Origin: Fasciola hepatica
Lineage: Eukaryota; Platyhelminthes; Trematoda; Plagiorchiida; Fasciolidae
Direction: 5' to 3'
Length of the DNA stretch: 64,000 bases
Assembly: GCA_948099385.1 (NCBI GenBank)
Contig: CANUEZ040000208.1
Location: 1,798,001 to 1,862,000 of the forward strand
Of this stretch, positions 51,470 through 64,000 are shown in pieces; positions within the stretch are counted from its first letter, which is position 1; every line of letters starts with the position of its first letter. The notes below the pieces were generated by a model. It did no database searches. It was not told the origin of the DNA and worked only from the letters and a program-made list of their open reading frames with translations. A program made the translations under genes and the position numbers.

Positions 51470-54400
51470 CTAAGTAAAACCAAGGCATTCCCTTATGAAC
51501 AATCCACACAGATTGCTCATACAATGCAATAGAGCAGTAGCAGAGTAGATTTGTATAATATGATTCTCCATGCAGCTTGACCACGGAACTGTCCATTGGC
51601 AATTATGGAAGCACTGTACAGCTGTTTGATCCGCTAAGGGAATCATGAGCATTGCACATGGACAGAGCCCACTCGGATACACGAACAAGGGTTGGGGTGA
51701 ACGATTGTCAATCGAACACCCAAACCACAAGGCTATCCGATATGGGTCTGAACGCTTTGTTCAACATACACACTACATAATATAGCACAATCCCCAAATT
51801 GGCTTCGGCTTTCGCTTTCGCTTTGAACGGTAACAACCAAATTCTCGCACACCGATCCAATCCTATGTTCCATCACCTCTCTATTTATGGGCCTAAGTAA
51901 AACCAAGGCATTCCCTTATGAACAATCCACACAGATTGCTCATACAATGCAATAGAGCAGTAGCAGAGTAGATTTGTATAATATGATTCTCCATGCAGCT
52001 TGAACACTGAACTGACCATTGAAAATTATGGAAGCATTGTACAGCTGTTTGATCCGCTAATGGAATCATGAGCATTGCACATGGACAGAGCCCACTCGGA
52101 TACACGAACAAGGGTTGGGGTGAACGAATGTCAGTCGAACACCCAAACCACAAGGCTATCCGATATGGGTCTCAACGCTTTGTTCAACATATACACTACA
52201 TGATATAGCACAATCCCCAAATTGGCTTCGGCTTTCGCTTTCGCTTTGAACGGTAACAACCAAATTCTCGCACACCGATCTAATCCTATGTTCCATCACT
52301 TCTCTATTTATGGGCCTAAGTAAAACCAAGGCATTCCCTTATGAACAATCCACACTGATTGCTCATACAATGCAATAGAGCAGTAGCAGAGAAGATTTGT
52401 ATAATATGATTCTCCATGCAGCTTGAACACTGAACTGAACATTGGAAATTATGAAGCACTGTACAGCTGTTTGATCCGCTAAGGGAATCATGAGCATTGC
52501 ACATGGACAGAGCCCACTCGGAAACACGAACAAGCGTTGGGGTGAACGAATGTCAGTCGAACACCCAAACCACAAGGCTATCCGATATGGGTCTCAACGC
52601 TTTGTTCAACATATACACTACATGATAAAGCACAATCCCCAAATTGGCTTCGGCTTTCGCTTTCGCTTTGAACGGTAACAACCAAATTCTCGCACACCGA
52701 TCTAATCCTATGTTCCATCACTTCTCTTTTAATGGGCCTAAGTAAAACCAAGGCATTCCCTTATGAACAATCCACACAGATTGCTCATACAATGCAATAG
52801 AGCAGTAGCAGAGTAGATTTGTATAATATGATTCTCCATGCAGCTTGACCACGGAACTGAACATTGAAAATTATGAAGCACTGTACAGCTGTTTGATCCG
52901 CTAAGGGAATCATGAGCATTGCACATGGACAGAGCCCACTCGGATACACGAACAAGGGTTGGGGTGAACGATTGTCAATCGAACACCCAAACCACAAGGC
53001 TATCCGATATGGGTCTCAACGCTTTGTTCAACATACACACTACATAATATAGCACAATCCCCAAATTGGCTTCGGCTTTCGCTTTCGCTTTGAACGGTAA
53101 CAACCAAATTCTCGCACACCGATCCAATCCTATGTTCCATCACTTCTCTATTTATGGGCCTAAGTAAAACCAAGGCATTCCCCTATGAACAATCCACACT
53201 GATTGCTCATACAATGCAATAGAGCAGTAGCAGAGTAGATTTGTATAATATGATTCTCCATGCAGCTTGACCACGGAACTGACCATTGAAAATTATGGAA
53301 GCACTGTACAGCTGTTTGATCCGCTAAGGGAATCATGAGCATTGCACATGGACAGAGCCCACTCGGAAACACGAACAAGGGTTGGGGTGAACGAATGTCA
53401 GTCGAACACCCAAACCACAAGGCTATCCGATATGGGTCTCAACGCTTTGTTCAACATACACACTACATAATATAGCACAATCCCCAAATTGGCTTCGGCT
53501 TTCGCTTTCGCTTTGAACGGTAACAACCAAATTCTCGCACACCGATCCAATCCTATGTTCCATCACTTCTCTATTTATGGGCCTAAGTAAAACCAAGGCA
53601 TTCCCTTATGAACAATCCACACAGATTGCTCATACAATGCAATAGAGCAGTAGCAGAGTAGATTTGTATAATATGATTCTCCATGCAGCTTGACCACGGA
53701 ACTGTCCATTGGCAATTATGGAAGCACTGTACAGCTGTTTGATCCGCTAAGGGAATCATGAGCATTGCACATGGACAGAGCCCACTCGGATACACGAACA
53801 AGGGTTGGGGTGAACGATTGTCAATCGAACACCCAAACCACAAGGCTATCCGATATGGGTCTGAACGCTTTGTTCAACATACACACTACATAATATAGCA
53901 CAATCCCCAAATTGGCTTCGGCTTTCGCTTTCGCTTTGAACGGTAACAACCAAATTCTCGCACACCGATCCAATCCTATGTTCCATCACCTCTCTATTTA
54001 TGGGCCTAAGTAAAACCAAGGCATTCCCTTATGAACAATCCACACAGATTGCTCATACAATGCAATAGAGCAGTAGCAGAGTAGATTTGTATAATATGAT
54101 TCTCCATGCAGCTTGAACACTGAACTGACCATTGAAAATTATGGAAGCATTGTACAGCTGTTTGATCCGCTAATGGAATCATGAGCATTGCACATGGACA
54201 GAGCCCACTCGGATACACGAACAAGGGTTGGGGTGAACGAATGTCAGTCGAACACCCAAACCACAAGGCTATCCGATATGGGTCTCAACGCTTTGTTCAA
54301 CATATACACTACATGATATAGCACAATCCCCAAATTGGCTTCGGCTTTCGCTTTCGCTTTGAACGGTAACAACCAAATTCTCGCACACCGATCTAATCCT

Positions 54401-55695
54401 ATGTTCCATCACTTCTCTATTTATGGGCCTAAGTAAAACCAAGGCATTCCCTTATGAACAATCCACACTGATTGCTCATACAATGCAATAGAGCAGTAGC
54501 AGAGAAGATTTGTATAATATGATTCTCCATGCAGCTTGAACACTGAACTGAACATTGGAAATTATGAAGCACTGTACAGCTGTTTGATCCGCTAAGGGAA
54601 TCATGAGCATTGCACATGGACAGAGCCCACTCGGAAACACGAACAAGCGTTGGGGTGAACGAATGTCAGTCGAACACCCAAACCACAAGGCTATCCGATA
54701 TGGGTCTCAACGCTTTGTTCAACATATACACTACATGATAAAGCACAATCCCCAAATTGGCTTCGGCTTTCGCTTTCGCTTTGAACGGTAACAACCAAAT
54801 TCTCGCACACCGATCTAATCCTATGTTCCATCACTTCTCTTTTAATGGGCCTAAGTAAAACCAAGGCATTCCCTTATGAACAATCCACACAGATTGCTCA
54901 TACAATGCAATAGAGCAGTAGCAGAGTAGATTTGTATAATATGATTCTCCATGCAGCTTGACCACGGAACTGAACATTGAAAATTATGAAGCACTGTACA
55001 GCTGTTTGATCCGCTAAGGGAATCATGAGCATTGCACATGGACAGAGCCCACTCGGATACACGAACAAGGGTTGGGGTGAACGATTGTCAATCGAACACC
55101 CAAACCACAAGGCTATCCGATATGGGTCTCAACGCTTTGTTCAACATACACACTACATAATATAGCACAATCCCCAAATTGGCTTCGGCTTTCGCTTTCG
55201 CTTTGAACGGTAACAACCAAATTCTCGCACACCGATCCAATCCTATGTTCCATCACTTCTCTATTTATGGGCCTAAGTAAAACCAAGGCATTCCCCTATG
55301 AACAATCCACACTGATTGCTCATACAATGCAATAGAGCAGTAGCAGAGTAGATTTGTATAATATGATTCTCCATGCAGCTTGACCACGGAACTGACCATT
55401 GAAAATTATGGAAGCACTGTACAGCTGTTTGATCCGCTAAGGGAATCATGAGCATTGCACATGGACAGAGCCCACTCGGAAACACGAACAAGGGTTGGGG
55501 TGAACGAATGTCAGTCGAACACCCAAACCACAAGGCTATCCGATATGGGTCTCAACGCTTTGTTCAACATACACACTACATAATATAGCACAATCCCCAA
55601 ATTGGCTTCGGCTTTCGCTTTCGCTTTGAACGGTAACAACCAAATTCTCGCACACCGATCCAATCCTATGTTCCATCACTTCTCTATTTATGGGC
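51470..55695. repeat. Pentamer tandem expansion, two units of 2,113 bp
   Basis: Five monomers of 423, 423, 422, 422 and 423 bp (51,470-53,582) are followed by the same five (53,583-55,695). Shared markers in order are ACTGTCCATTGGCAATT, GGAAGCATTGTAC with CTAATGGAATC, ACAAGCGTTGGGG with CATGATAAAGCAC, a hybrid monomer, and TTCCCCTATGAAC. Copy A has this set once (23,146-25,259). I noticed no differences between the two units at the positions compared. The expansion is therefore younger than the A/B duplication. Confidence 0.9.
52738..53159. repeat. Hybrid monomer replacing its copy-A counterpart
   Basis: Copy A has a Q-type 423-bp monomer here (24,414-24,836). Copy B has a 422-bp monomer whose left part (GACCACGGAACTGAACATTG, then ATTATGAAGC) resembles those at 27.4 and 28.6 kb, and whose right part (CGGATACACG, then CGATTGTCAATCG) resembles the one at 23.15 kb. 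The flanking monomers match copy A. The identical hybrid at 54,851-55,272 shows it arose before the pentamer expansion. Gene conversion or a pair of unequal exchanges would explain it. Confidence 0.75.
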
Positions 55696-58600
55696 CTAAG
55701 TAAAACCAAGGCATTCCCTTATGAACAATCCACACTGATTGCTCATACAATGCAATAGAGCAGTAGCAGAGTAGATTTGTATAATATGATTCTCCATGCA
55801 GCTTGACCACGGAACTGACCATTGGCAATTATGGAAGCACTGTACAGCTGTTTGATCCGCTAAGGGAATCATGAGCATTGCACACGGACAGAGCCCACTC
55901 GGAGATAAGAACAAGGGTTGGGGTGAACGATTGTCAGTCGAACACCCAAACCACAAGGCTATCCGATAGTGGTCTGAACGCTTTGTTCAACATATACACT
56001 ACATAATATAGCACAATCCCCAAATTGGCTTCGGCTTTCGCTTTCGCTTTGAACGGTAACAACCAAATTCTCGCACACCGATCCAATCCTATGTTCCATC
56101 ACTTCTCTATTTATGGGCCTAAGTAAAACCAAGGCATTCCCTTATGAACAATCCACACAGATTGCTCATACAATGCAATAGAGCAGTAGCAGAGTAGATT
56201 TGTATAATATGATTCTCCATGCAGCTTGACCACGGAACTGACCATTGGCAATTATGGAAGCACTGTACAGCTGTTTGATCCGCTAAGGGAATCATGAGCA
56301 TTGCACATGGACAGAGCCCACTCGGAGACACGAACAAGGGTTGGGGTGAACGATTGTCAATCGAACACCCAAACCGCAAGGCTATCCGATATGGGTCTGA
56401 ACGCTTTGTTCAACATATACAATACATGATATAGCACAATCCCCAAATTGGCTTCGGCTTTCGCTTTCGCTTTGAACGGTAACAACCAAATTCTCGCACA
56501 CCGATCCAATCCTATGTTCCATCACTTCTCTTTTTATGGGCCTAAGTAAAACCAAGGCATTCCCTTATGAACAATCCACACAGATTGCTCATACAATGCA
56601 ATAGAGCAGTAGCAGAGTAGATTTGTATAATATGATTCTCCATGCAGCTTGACCACGGAAGTGACCATTGGAAATTATGGAAGCACTGTACAGCTGTTTG
56701 ATCCGCTAAGGGAATCATGAGCATTGCACATGGACAGAGCCCACTCGGATACACGAACAAGGGTTGGGGTGAACGAATGTCAGTCGAACACCCAAACCAC
56801 AAGGCTATCCGATATGGGTCTCAACGCTTTGTTCAACATATACACTACATGATATAGCACAATCCCCAAATTGGCTTCGGCTTTCGCTTTCTCTTTGAAC
56901 GGTAACAACCAAATTCTCGCACACCGATCCAATCCTATGTTCCATCACTTCTCTATTTATGGGCCTAAGTAAAACCAAGGCATTCCCTTATGAACAATCC
57001 ACACTGATTGCTCATACAATGCAATAGAGCAGTAGCAGAGTAGATTTGTATAATATAATTCTCCATGCAGCTTGACCACGGAACTGACCATTGAAAATTA
57101 TGGAAGCACTGTACAGCTGTTTGATCCACTAATGGAATCATGAGCATTGCACATGGACAGAGCCCACTCGGAAACACGAACAAGGGTTGGGGTGAACGAA
57201 TGTCAGTCGAACACCCAAACCACAAGGCTATACGATATCGGTCTGAACGCTTTGTTCAACATACACACTACATAATATAGCACAATCCCCAAATTGGCTT
57301 CGGCTTTCGCTTTCGCTTTGAACGGTAACAAACAAATTCTCGCACACCGATCCAATCCTATGTTCCATCACTTCTCTATTTATGGGCCTAAGTAAAACCA
57401 AGGCATTCCCTTATGAACAATCCACACTGATTGCTCATACAATGCAATAGAGCAGTAGCAGAGTAGATTTGTATAATATGATTCTCCATGCAGTCTGACC
57501 ACGGAACTGACCATTGGCAATTATGGAAGCACTGTACAGCTGTTTGATCCGCTAAGGGAATCATGAGCATTGCACACGGACAGAGCCCACTCGGAGATAC
57601 GAACAAGGGTTGGGGTGAACGATTGTCAGTCGAACACCCAAACCACAAGGCTATCCGATAGTGGTCTGAACGCTTTGTTCAACATATACACTACATAATA
57701 TAGCACAATCCCCAAATTGGCTTCGGCTTTCGCTTTCGCTTTGAACGGTAACAACCAAATTCTCGCACACCGATCCAATCCTATGTTCCATCACTTCTCT
57801 ATTTATGGGCCTAAGTAAAACCAAGGCATTCCCTTATGAACAATCCACACAGATTGCTCATACAATGCAATAGAGCAGTAGCAGAGTAGATTTGTATAAT
57901 ATGATTCTCCATGCAGCTTGACCACGGAACTGAACATTGAAAATTATGAAGCACTGTACAGCTGTTTGATCCGCTAAGGGAATCATGAGCATTGCACATG
58001 GACAGAGCCCACTCGGATACACGAACAAGGGTTGGGGTGAACGAATGTCAGTCGAACACCCAAACCACAAGGCTATCCGATATGGGTCTCAACGCTTTGT
58101 TCAACATATACACTACATGATATAGCACAATCCCCAAATTGGCTTCGGCTTTCGCTTTCGCTTTGAACGGTAACAACCAAATTCTCGCACACCGATCTAA
58201 TCCTATGTTCCATCACTTCTCTATTTATGGGCCTAAGTAAAACCAAGGCATTCCCTTATGAACAATCCACACTGATTGCTCATACAATGCAATAGAGCAG
58301 TAGCAGAGTAGATTTGTATAATATGATTCTCCATGCAGCTTGACCACGGAACTGACCATTGAAAATTATGGAAGCACTGTACAGCTGTTTGATCCGCTAA
58401 GGGAATCATGAGCATTGCACATGGACAGAGCCCACTCGGAAACACGAACAAGGGTTGGGGTGAACGAATGTCAGTCGAACACCCAAACCACAAGGCTATC
58501 CGATATCGGTCTGAACGCTTTGTTCAACATACACACTACATAATATAGCACAATCCCCAAATTGGCTTCGGCTTTCGCTTTCGCTTTGAACGGTAACAAC

Positions 58601-61600
58601 CAAATTCTCGCACACCGATCCAATCCTATGTTCCATCACTTCTCTATTTATGGGCCTAAGTAAAACCAAGGCATTCCCTGATGAACAATCCACACTGATT
58701 GCTCATACAATGCAATAGAGCAGTAGCAGAGTAGATTTGTATAATATGATTCTCCATGCAGCTTGACCACGGAACTGACCATTGGCAATTATGGAAGCAC
58801 TGTACAGCTGTTTGATCCGCTAAGGGAATCATGAGCATTGCACATGGACAGAGCCCACTCGGAGACACGGACAAGGGTTGGGGAGAACGAATGTCAGTCG
58901 AACACCCAAACCACAAGGCTATCCGATATGGGTCTCAACGCTTTGTTCAACATATACACTACATAATATAGCACAATCCCCAAATTGGCTTCGGCTTTCG
59001 CTTTCGCTTTGAACGGTAACAACCAAATTCTCGCACACCGATCTAATCCTATGTTCCATCACATCTCTTTTAATGGGCCTAAGTAAAACCAAGGCATTCC
59101 CTTATGAACAATCCACACAGATTGCTCATACAATGCAATAGAGCAGTAGCAGAGTAGATTTGTATAATATGATTCTCCATGCAGCTTGACCACGGAACTG
59201 AACATTGAAAATTATGAAGCACTGTACAGCTGTTTGATCCGCTAAGGGAATCATGAGCATTGCACATGGACAGAGCCCACTCGGATACACGAACAAGGGT
59301 TGGGGTGAACGAATGTCAGTCGAACACCCAAACCACAAGGCTATCCGATATGGGTCTCAACGCTTTGTTCAACATATACACTACATGATATAGCACAATC
59401 CCCAAATTGGCTTCGGCTTTCGCTTTCGCTTTGAACGGTAACAACCAAATTCTCGCACACCGATCCAATCCTATGTTCCATCACCTCTCTATTTATGGGC
59501 CTAAGTAAAACCAAGGCATTCCCTTATGAACAATCCACACAGATTGCTCATACAATGCAATAGAGCAGTAGCAGAGTAGATTTGTATAATATGATTCTCC
59601 ATGCAGCCTGAACACTGAACTGACCATTGGAAATTATGGAAGCACTGTACAGCTGTTTGATCCGCTAAGGGAATCATGAGCATTGCACATGGACGGAGCC
59701 CACTCGGAGACACGAACAAGGGTTGGGGTGAACGAATGTCAGTCGAACACCCAAACCACAAGGCTATCCGATATGGGTCTCAACGCTATGATCAACATAT
59801 ACAATACATGATATAGCACAATCCCCAAATTGGCTTCGGCTTTCGCTTTCGCTTTGAACGGTAACAACCAAATTCTCGCACACCGATCCAATCCTATGTT
59901 CCATCACCTCTCTATTTATGGGCCTAAGTAAAACCAAGGCATTCCCTTATGAACAATCCACAGATTGCTCATACAATGCAATAGAGCAGTAGCAGAGTAG
60001 ATTTGTATAATATGATTCTCCATGCAGCTTGACCACGGAACTGACCATTGAAAAATATGGAAGCACTGTACAGCTGTTTGATCCGCTAAGGGAATCATGA
60101 GCATTGCACATGGACAGAGCCCACTCGGATACACGAACAAGGGTTGGGGTGAACGAATGTCAGTCGAACACCCAAACCACAAGGCTATCCGATATCGGTC
60201 TGAACGCTTTGTTCAACATATACACTACATAATATAGCACAATCCCCAAATTGGCTTCGGCTTTCGCTTTCGCTTTGAACGGTAACAACCAAATTCTCGC
60301 ACACCGATCCAATCCTATGTTCCATCACCTCTCTATTTATGAGCCTAAGTAAAACCAAGGCATTCCCATATGAACAATCCACACAGATTGCTCATACAAT
60401 GCAATAGAGCAGTAGCAGAGTAGATTTGTATAATATGATTCTCCATGCAGCTTGAACACTGAACTGACCATTGCAAATTATGAAGCACTGTACAGCTGTT
60501 TGATCCACTAATGGAATCATGAGCATTGCACATGGACAGAGCCCACTCGGAGACACGAACAAGGGTTGGGGTGAACGAATGTCAGTCGAACACCCAAACC
60601 ACAAGGCTATCCCATATGGGTCTCAACGTTTTGATCAACATATACACTACATGATATAGCACAATCCCCAAATTGGCTTCGGCTTTCGCTTTCGCTTTGA
60701 ACGGTAACAAACAAATTCTCGCACACCGATCCAATCCTATGTTCCATCACTTCTCTATTTATGGGCCTAAGTAAAACCAAGGCATTCCCTTATGAACAAT
60801 CCACACAGATTGCTCATACAATGCAATAGAGCAGTAGCAGAGTAGATTTGTATAATATGATTCTCCATGCAGCTTGAACACTGAACTGACCATTGGAAAT
60901 TATGGAAGCACTGTACAGCTGTTTGATCCGCTAAGGGAATCATGAGCATTGCACATGGACAGATCCCACTCTGAAACACGAACAAGGGTTGGGGTGAACG
61001 AATGTCAGTCGAACACCCAAACCACAAGGCTATCCCATATGGGTCTCAACGCTTTGTTCAACATATACAATACATGATATAGCACAATCCCCAAATTGGC
61101 TTCGGCTTTCGCTTTCGCTTTGAACGGTAACAACCAAATTCTCGCACACCGATCCAATCCTATGTTCCATCACCTCTCTATTTATGGGCCTAAGTAAAAC
61201 CAAGGCATTCCCATATGAACAATCCACACAGATTGCTCATACAATGCAATAGAGCAGTAGCAGAGAAGATTTGTATAATATGATTCTCCATGCAGCTTGA
61301 ACACTGAACTGACCATTGGAAATTATGAAGCACTGTACAGCTGTTTGATCCACTAATGGAATCATGAGCATTGCACATGGACCGAGCCCACTCGGAGACA
61401 CGAACAAGGGTTGGGCTGAACGAATGTCAGTCGAACACCCAAACCACAAGGCTATCCGATATCGGTCTCAACGCTATGATCAACATATACAATACATGAT
61501 ATAGCACAATCCCCAAATTGGCTTCGGCTTTCGCTTTCGCTTTGAACGGTAACAACCAAATTCTCGCACACCGATCCAATCCTATGTTCCATCACTTCTC

Positions 61601-64000
61601 TATTTATGGGCCTAAGTAAAACCAAGGCATTCCCTTATGAACAATCCACACTGATTGCTCATACAATGCAATAGAGCAGTAGCAGAGTAGATTTGTATAA
61701 TATGATTCTCCATGCAGCTTGAACACTGAACTGACCATTGGAAATTATGGAAGCACTGTACAGCTGTTTGATCCGCTAAGGGAATCATGAGCATTGCACA
61801 TGGACAGAGCCCACTCGGAGACACGAACAAGGGTTGGGGTGAACGAATGTCAGTCGAACACCCAAACCACAAGGCTATCCGATATGGGTCTCAACGCTAT
61901 GATCAACATATACAATACATGATATAGCACAATCCCCAAATTGGCTTCGGCTTTCGCTTTCGCTTTGAACGGTAACAACCAAATTCTCGCACACCGATCC
62001 AATCCTATGTTCCATCACTTCTCTATTTATGGGCCTAAGTAAAACCAAGGCATTCCCTTATGAACAATCCACACAGATTGCTCATACAATGCAATAGAGC
62101 AGTAGCAGAGTAGATTTGTATAATATGATTCTCCATGCAGCTTGAACACTGAACTGACCATTGAAAATTATGGAAGCACTGTACCGCTGTTTGATCCGCT
62201 AAGGGAATCATGAGCATTGCTCATGGACAGAGCCCACTCGGATACACGAACAAGGGTTGGGGTGAACGAATGTCAGTCGAACACCCAAACCACAAGGCTA
62301 TCCGATATGGGTCTGAACGCTTTGTTCAACATATACACTACATGATATAGCACAATCCCCAAATTGGCTTCGGCTTTCGCTTTCGCTTTGAACGGTAACA
62401 ACCAAATTCTCGCACACCGATCCAATCCTATGTTCCATCACCTCTCTATTTATGAGCCTAAGTAAAACCAAGGCATTCCCATATGAACAATCCACACTGA
62501 TTGCTCATACAATGCAATAGAGCAGTAGCAGAGTAGATTTGTATAATATGATTCTCCATGCAGCTTTAACACTGAACTGACCATTGACAATTATGAAGCA
62601 CTGTACAGCTGTTTGATCCACTAATGGAATCATGAGCATTGCACATGGACAGAGCCCACTCGGAGACACGAACAAGGGTTGGGGTGAACGAATGTCAGTC
62701 GAACACCCAAACCACAAGGCTATCCCATATGGGTCTCAACGTTTTGATCAACATATACACTACATGATATAGCACAATCCCCAAATTGGCTTCGGCTTTC
62801 GCTTTCGCTTTGAACGGTAACAACCAAATTCTCGCACACCGATCCAATCCTATGTTCCATCACTTCTCTATTTATGGGCCTAAGTAAAACCAAGGCATTC
62901 CCTTATGAACAATCCACACAGATTGCTCATACAATGCAATAGAGCAGTAGCAGAGTAGATTTGTATAATATGATTCTCCATGCAGCTTGAACACTGAACT
63001 GACCATTGGAAATTATGAAGCACTGTACAGCTGTTTGATCCACTAATGGAATCATGAGCATTGCACATGGACAGAGCCCACTCGGAGACACGAACAAGGG
63101 TTGGGGTGAACGAATGTCAGTCGAACACCCAAACCACAAGGCTATCGGATATGGGTCTCAACGCTTTGTTCAACATATACAATACATGATATAGCACAAT
63201 CCCCAAATTGGCTTCGGCTTTCGCTTTCGCTTTGAACGGTAACAACCAAATTCTCGCACACCGATCCAATCCTATGTTCCATCACTTCTCTATTTATGGG
63301 CCTAAGTAAAACCAAGGCATTCCCTTATGAACAATCCACACAGATTGCTCATACAATGCAATAGAGCAGTAGCAGAGTAGATTTGTATAATATGATTCTC
63401 CATGCAGCTTGAACACTGAACTGACCATTGGAAATTATGGAAGCACTGTACAGCTGTTTGATCCACTAATGGAATCATGAGCATTGCACATGGACAGAGC
63501 CCACTCCGAGACACGAACAAGGGTTGGGGTGAACGAATGTCAGTCGAACACCCAAACCACAAGGCTATCCGATATGGTTCTCAACGCTATGATCAACATA
63601 TACAATACATGATATAGCACAATCCCCAAATTGGCTTCGGCTTTCGCTTTCGCTTTGAACGGTAACAACCAAATTCTCGCACACCGATCCAATCCTATGT
63701 TCCATCACTTCTCTATTTATGGGCCTAAGTAAAACCAAGGCATTCCCTTATGAACAATCCACACAGATTGCTCATACAATGCAATAGAGCAGTAGCAGAG
63801 TAGATTTGTATAATATGATTCTCCATGCAGCTTGAACACTGAACTGATCATTGAAAATTATGGAAGCACTGTACCGCTGTTTGATCCGCTAAGGGAATCA
63901 TGAGCATTGCACATGGACAGAGCCCACTCGGATACACGAACAAGGGTTGGGCTGAACGAATGTCAGTCGAACACCCAAACCACAAGGCTATCCGATATGG

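Larger units (their letters stand above)
1..64000. repeat. Satellite DNA array, ~423-bp monomer, ~151 head-to-tail copies
   Basis: The same 423-bp sequence recurs without interruption from the first to the last base. The anchor GGGCCTAAGTAAAACC and the phrases TCATGAGCATTGCACATGG and TAGCACAATCCCCAAATTGG return every 421-425 bp, always in the same orientation. I found no inverted monomer, truncated monomer, foreign insertion or unique flank. Most monomers are 423 bp; those that read ATTATGAAGCAC instead of ATTATGGAAGCAC are 422 bp. Both window ends fall inside a monomer. All reading frames close within each monomer, so the array is judged non-coding. The structure is typical of eukaryotic heterochromatic satellites. 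The family and the taxon are not recognised, and chromosomal position (centromere, subtelomere, B chromosome) cannot be decided from this window. Confidence 0.98.
45261..64000. repeat. Large segmental duplication, copy B (runs off the window)
   Basis: This is the partner of 16,937-33,987. Differences seen by eye are few and scattered: TTCAACATATACAATAC for TTCCACATATACAATAC (48.80 kb), AACAACTAA for AACAACCAA (48.87 kb), CTGACCGC for CTGAACGC (49.63 kb), GACACGGACAAG for GACACGAACAAG (58.87 kb), GGACCGAG for GGACAGAG (61.38 kb) and GCTTTAACAC for GCTTGAACAC (62.57 kb). Structural differences are a 5-monomer expansion (51.47-55.70 kb), one replaced or hybrid monomer (52.74 kb) and loss of the monomer matching 29.49-29.91 kb. 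Taken with the 28,324-bp offset, A and B may be successive units of a 28.3-kb tandem repeat. Confidence 0.92.

Noticed and set aside
1..64000. Recurring 60-90-codon minus-strand frames as a multicopy gene family
   Set aside because: All three frames of both strands give comparable short frames in each monomer, 1-bp deletions are tolerated freely, and there is no codon-position pattern of variation that I can see. They are by-products of the 3 x 141-bp period.
1..64000. CRISPR array
   Set aside because: Monomers are contiguous 423-bp near-identical units with no unique spacers between short direct repeats.
16937..64000. Copies A and B as a pure assembly duplication
   Set aside because: The copies differ by scattered substitutions, a 5-monomer expansion and a 1-monomer loss, which exact assembly duplication would not create. 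A haplotype mis-join remains possible and is listed as a check.

Overview
The whole 64 kb window is one uninterrupted satellite DNA array. A monomer of about 423 bp is repeated head-to-tail, always in the same orientation, about 151 times (64,000/423). The array enters and leaves the window in mid-monomer, so it is longer than 64 kb. I see no single-copy sequence, protein gene, rRNA, tRNA, transposon, CRISPR array or other insertion. Successive monomers measure 421 to 425 bp, and most are 423 or 422. Every reading frame is stopped within each monomer, so the many short open frames (62 to 170 codons) are by-products of the repeat. An array of this kind indicates eukaryotic heterochromatin (centromeric, pericentromeric, subtelomeric or B-chromosome). 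I do not recognise the satellite family and cannot name the organism. One monomer counted by hand is 44% G+C with a CpG observed/expected ratio near 0.78, so CpG is not strongly depleted.

Layout by monomer variant. From 1 to about 13.4 kb is an older, mixed zone with dimeric and trimeric higher-order blocks and a duplicated block of about 2 kb. From 13.4 to 22.3 kb and again from 41.7 to 50.2 kb lie zones with a private 'R' variant (GAACACGGAAATG). From 22.3 to 29.1 kb (and 50.6 to 59.5 kb) the 'P' variant (GACCACGGAACTG) prevails. From 29.1 to 41.7 kb (and 59.5 kb to the end) the 'Q' variant (GAACACTGAACTG) prevails.

The repetition of these zones reflects one very large duplication. About 16.94-33.99 kb matches about 45.26-64.00 kb in order and in fine detail, displaced by 28,324 bp (about 67 monomers). 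The second copy carries a 5-monomer tandem expansion (+2,113 bp), a 1-monomer loss (-423 bp), a hybrid monomer and scattered substitutions. The match runs to the window edge, so its true end is unseen. Smaller tandem units of 2, 3, 4, 5 and 6 monomers are nested inside, as expected from repeated unequal exchange and gene conversion.

Each monomer carries a 37-bp imperfect dyad, a pair of overlapping 8-bp palindromes, a four-unit hexamer run (GGCTTC/GGCTTT/CGCTTT) and, just after that run, a 17-bp site matching 7 of the 9 essential CENP-B box positions. These are the only candidates for function that I can see, and all are hypotheses.
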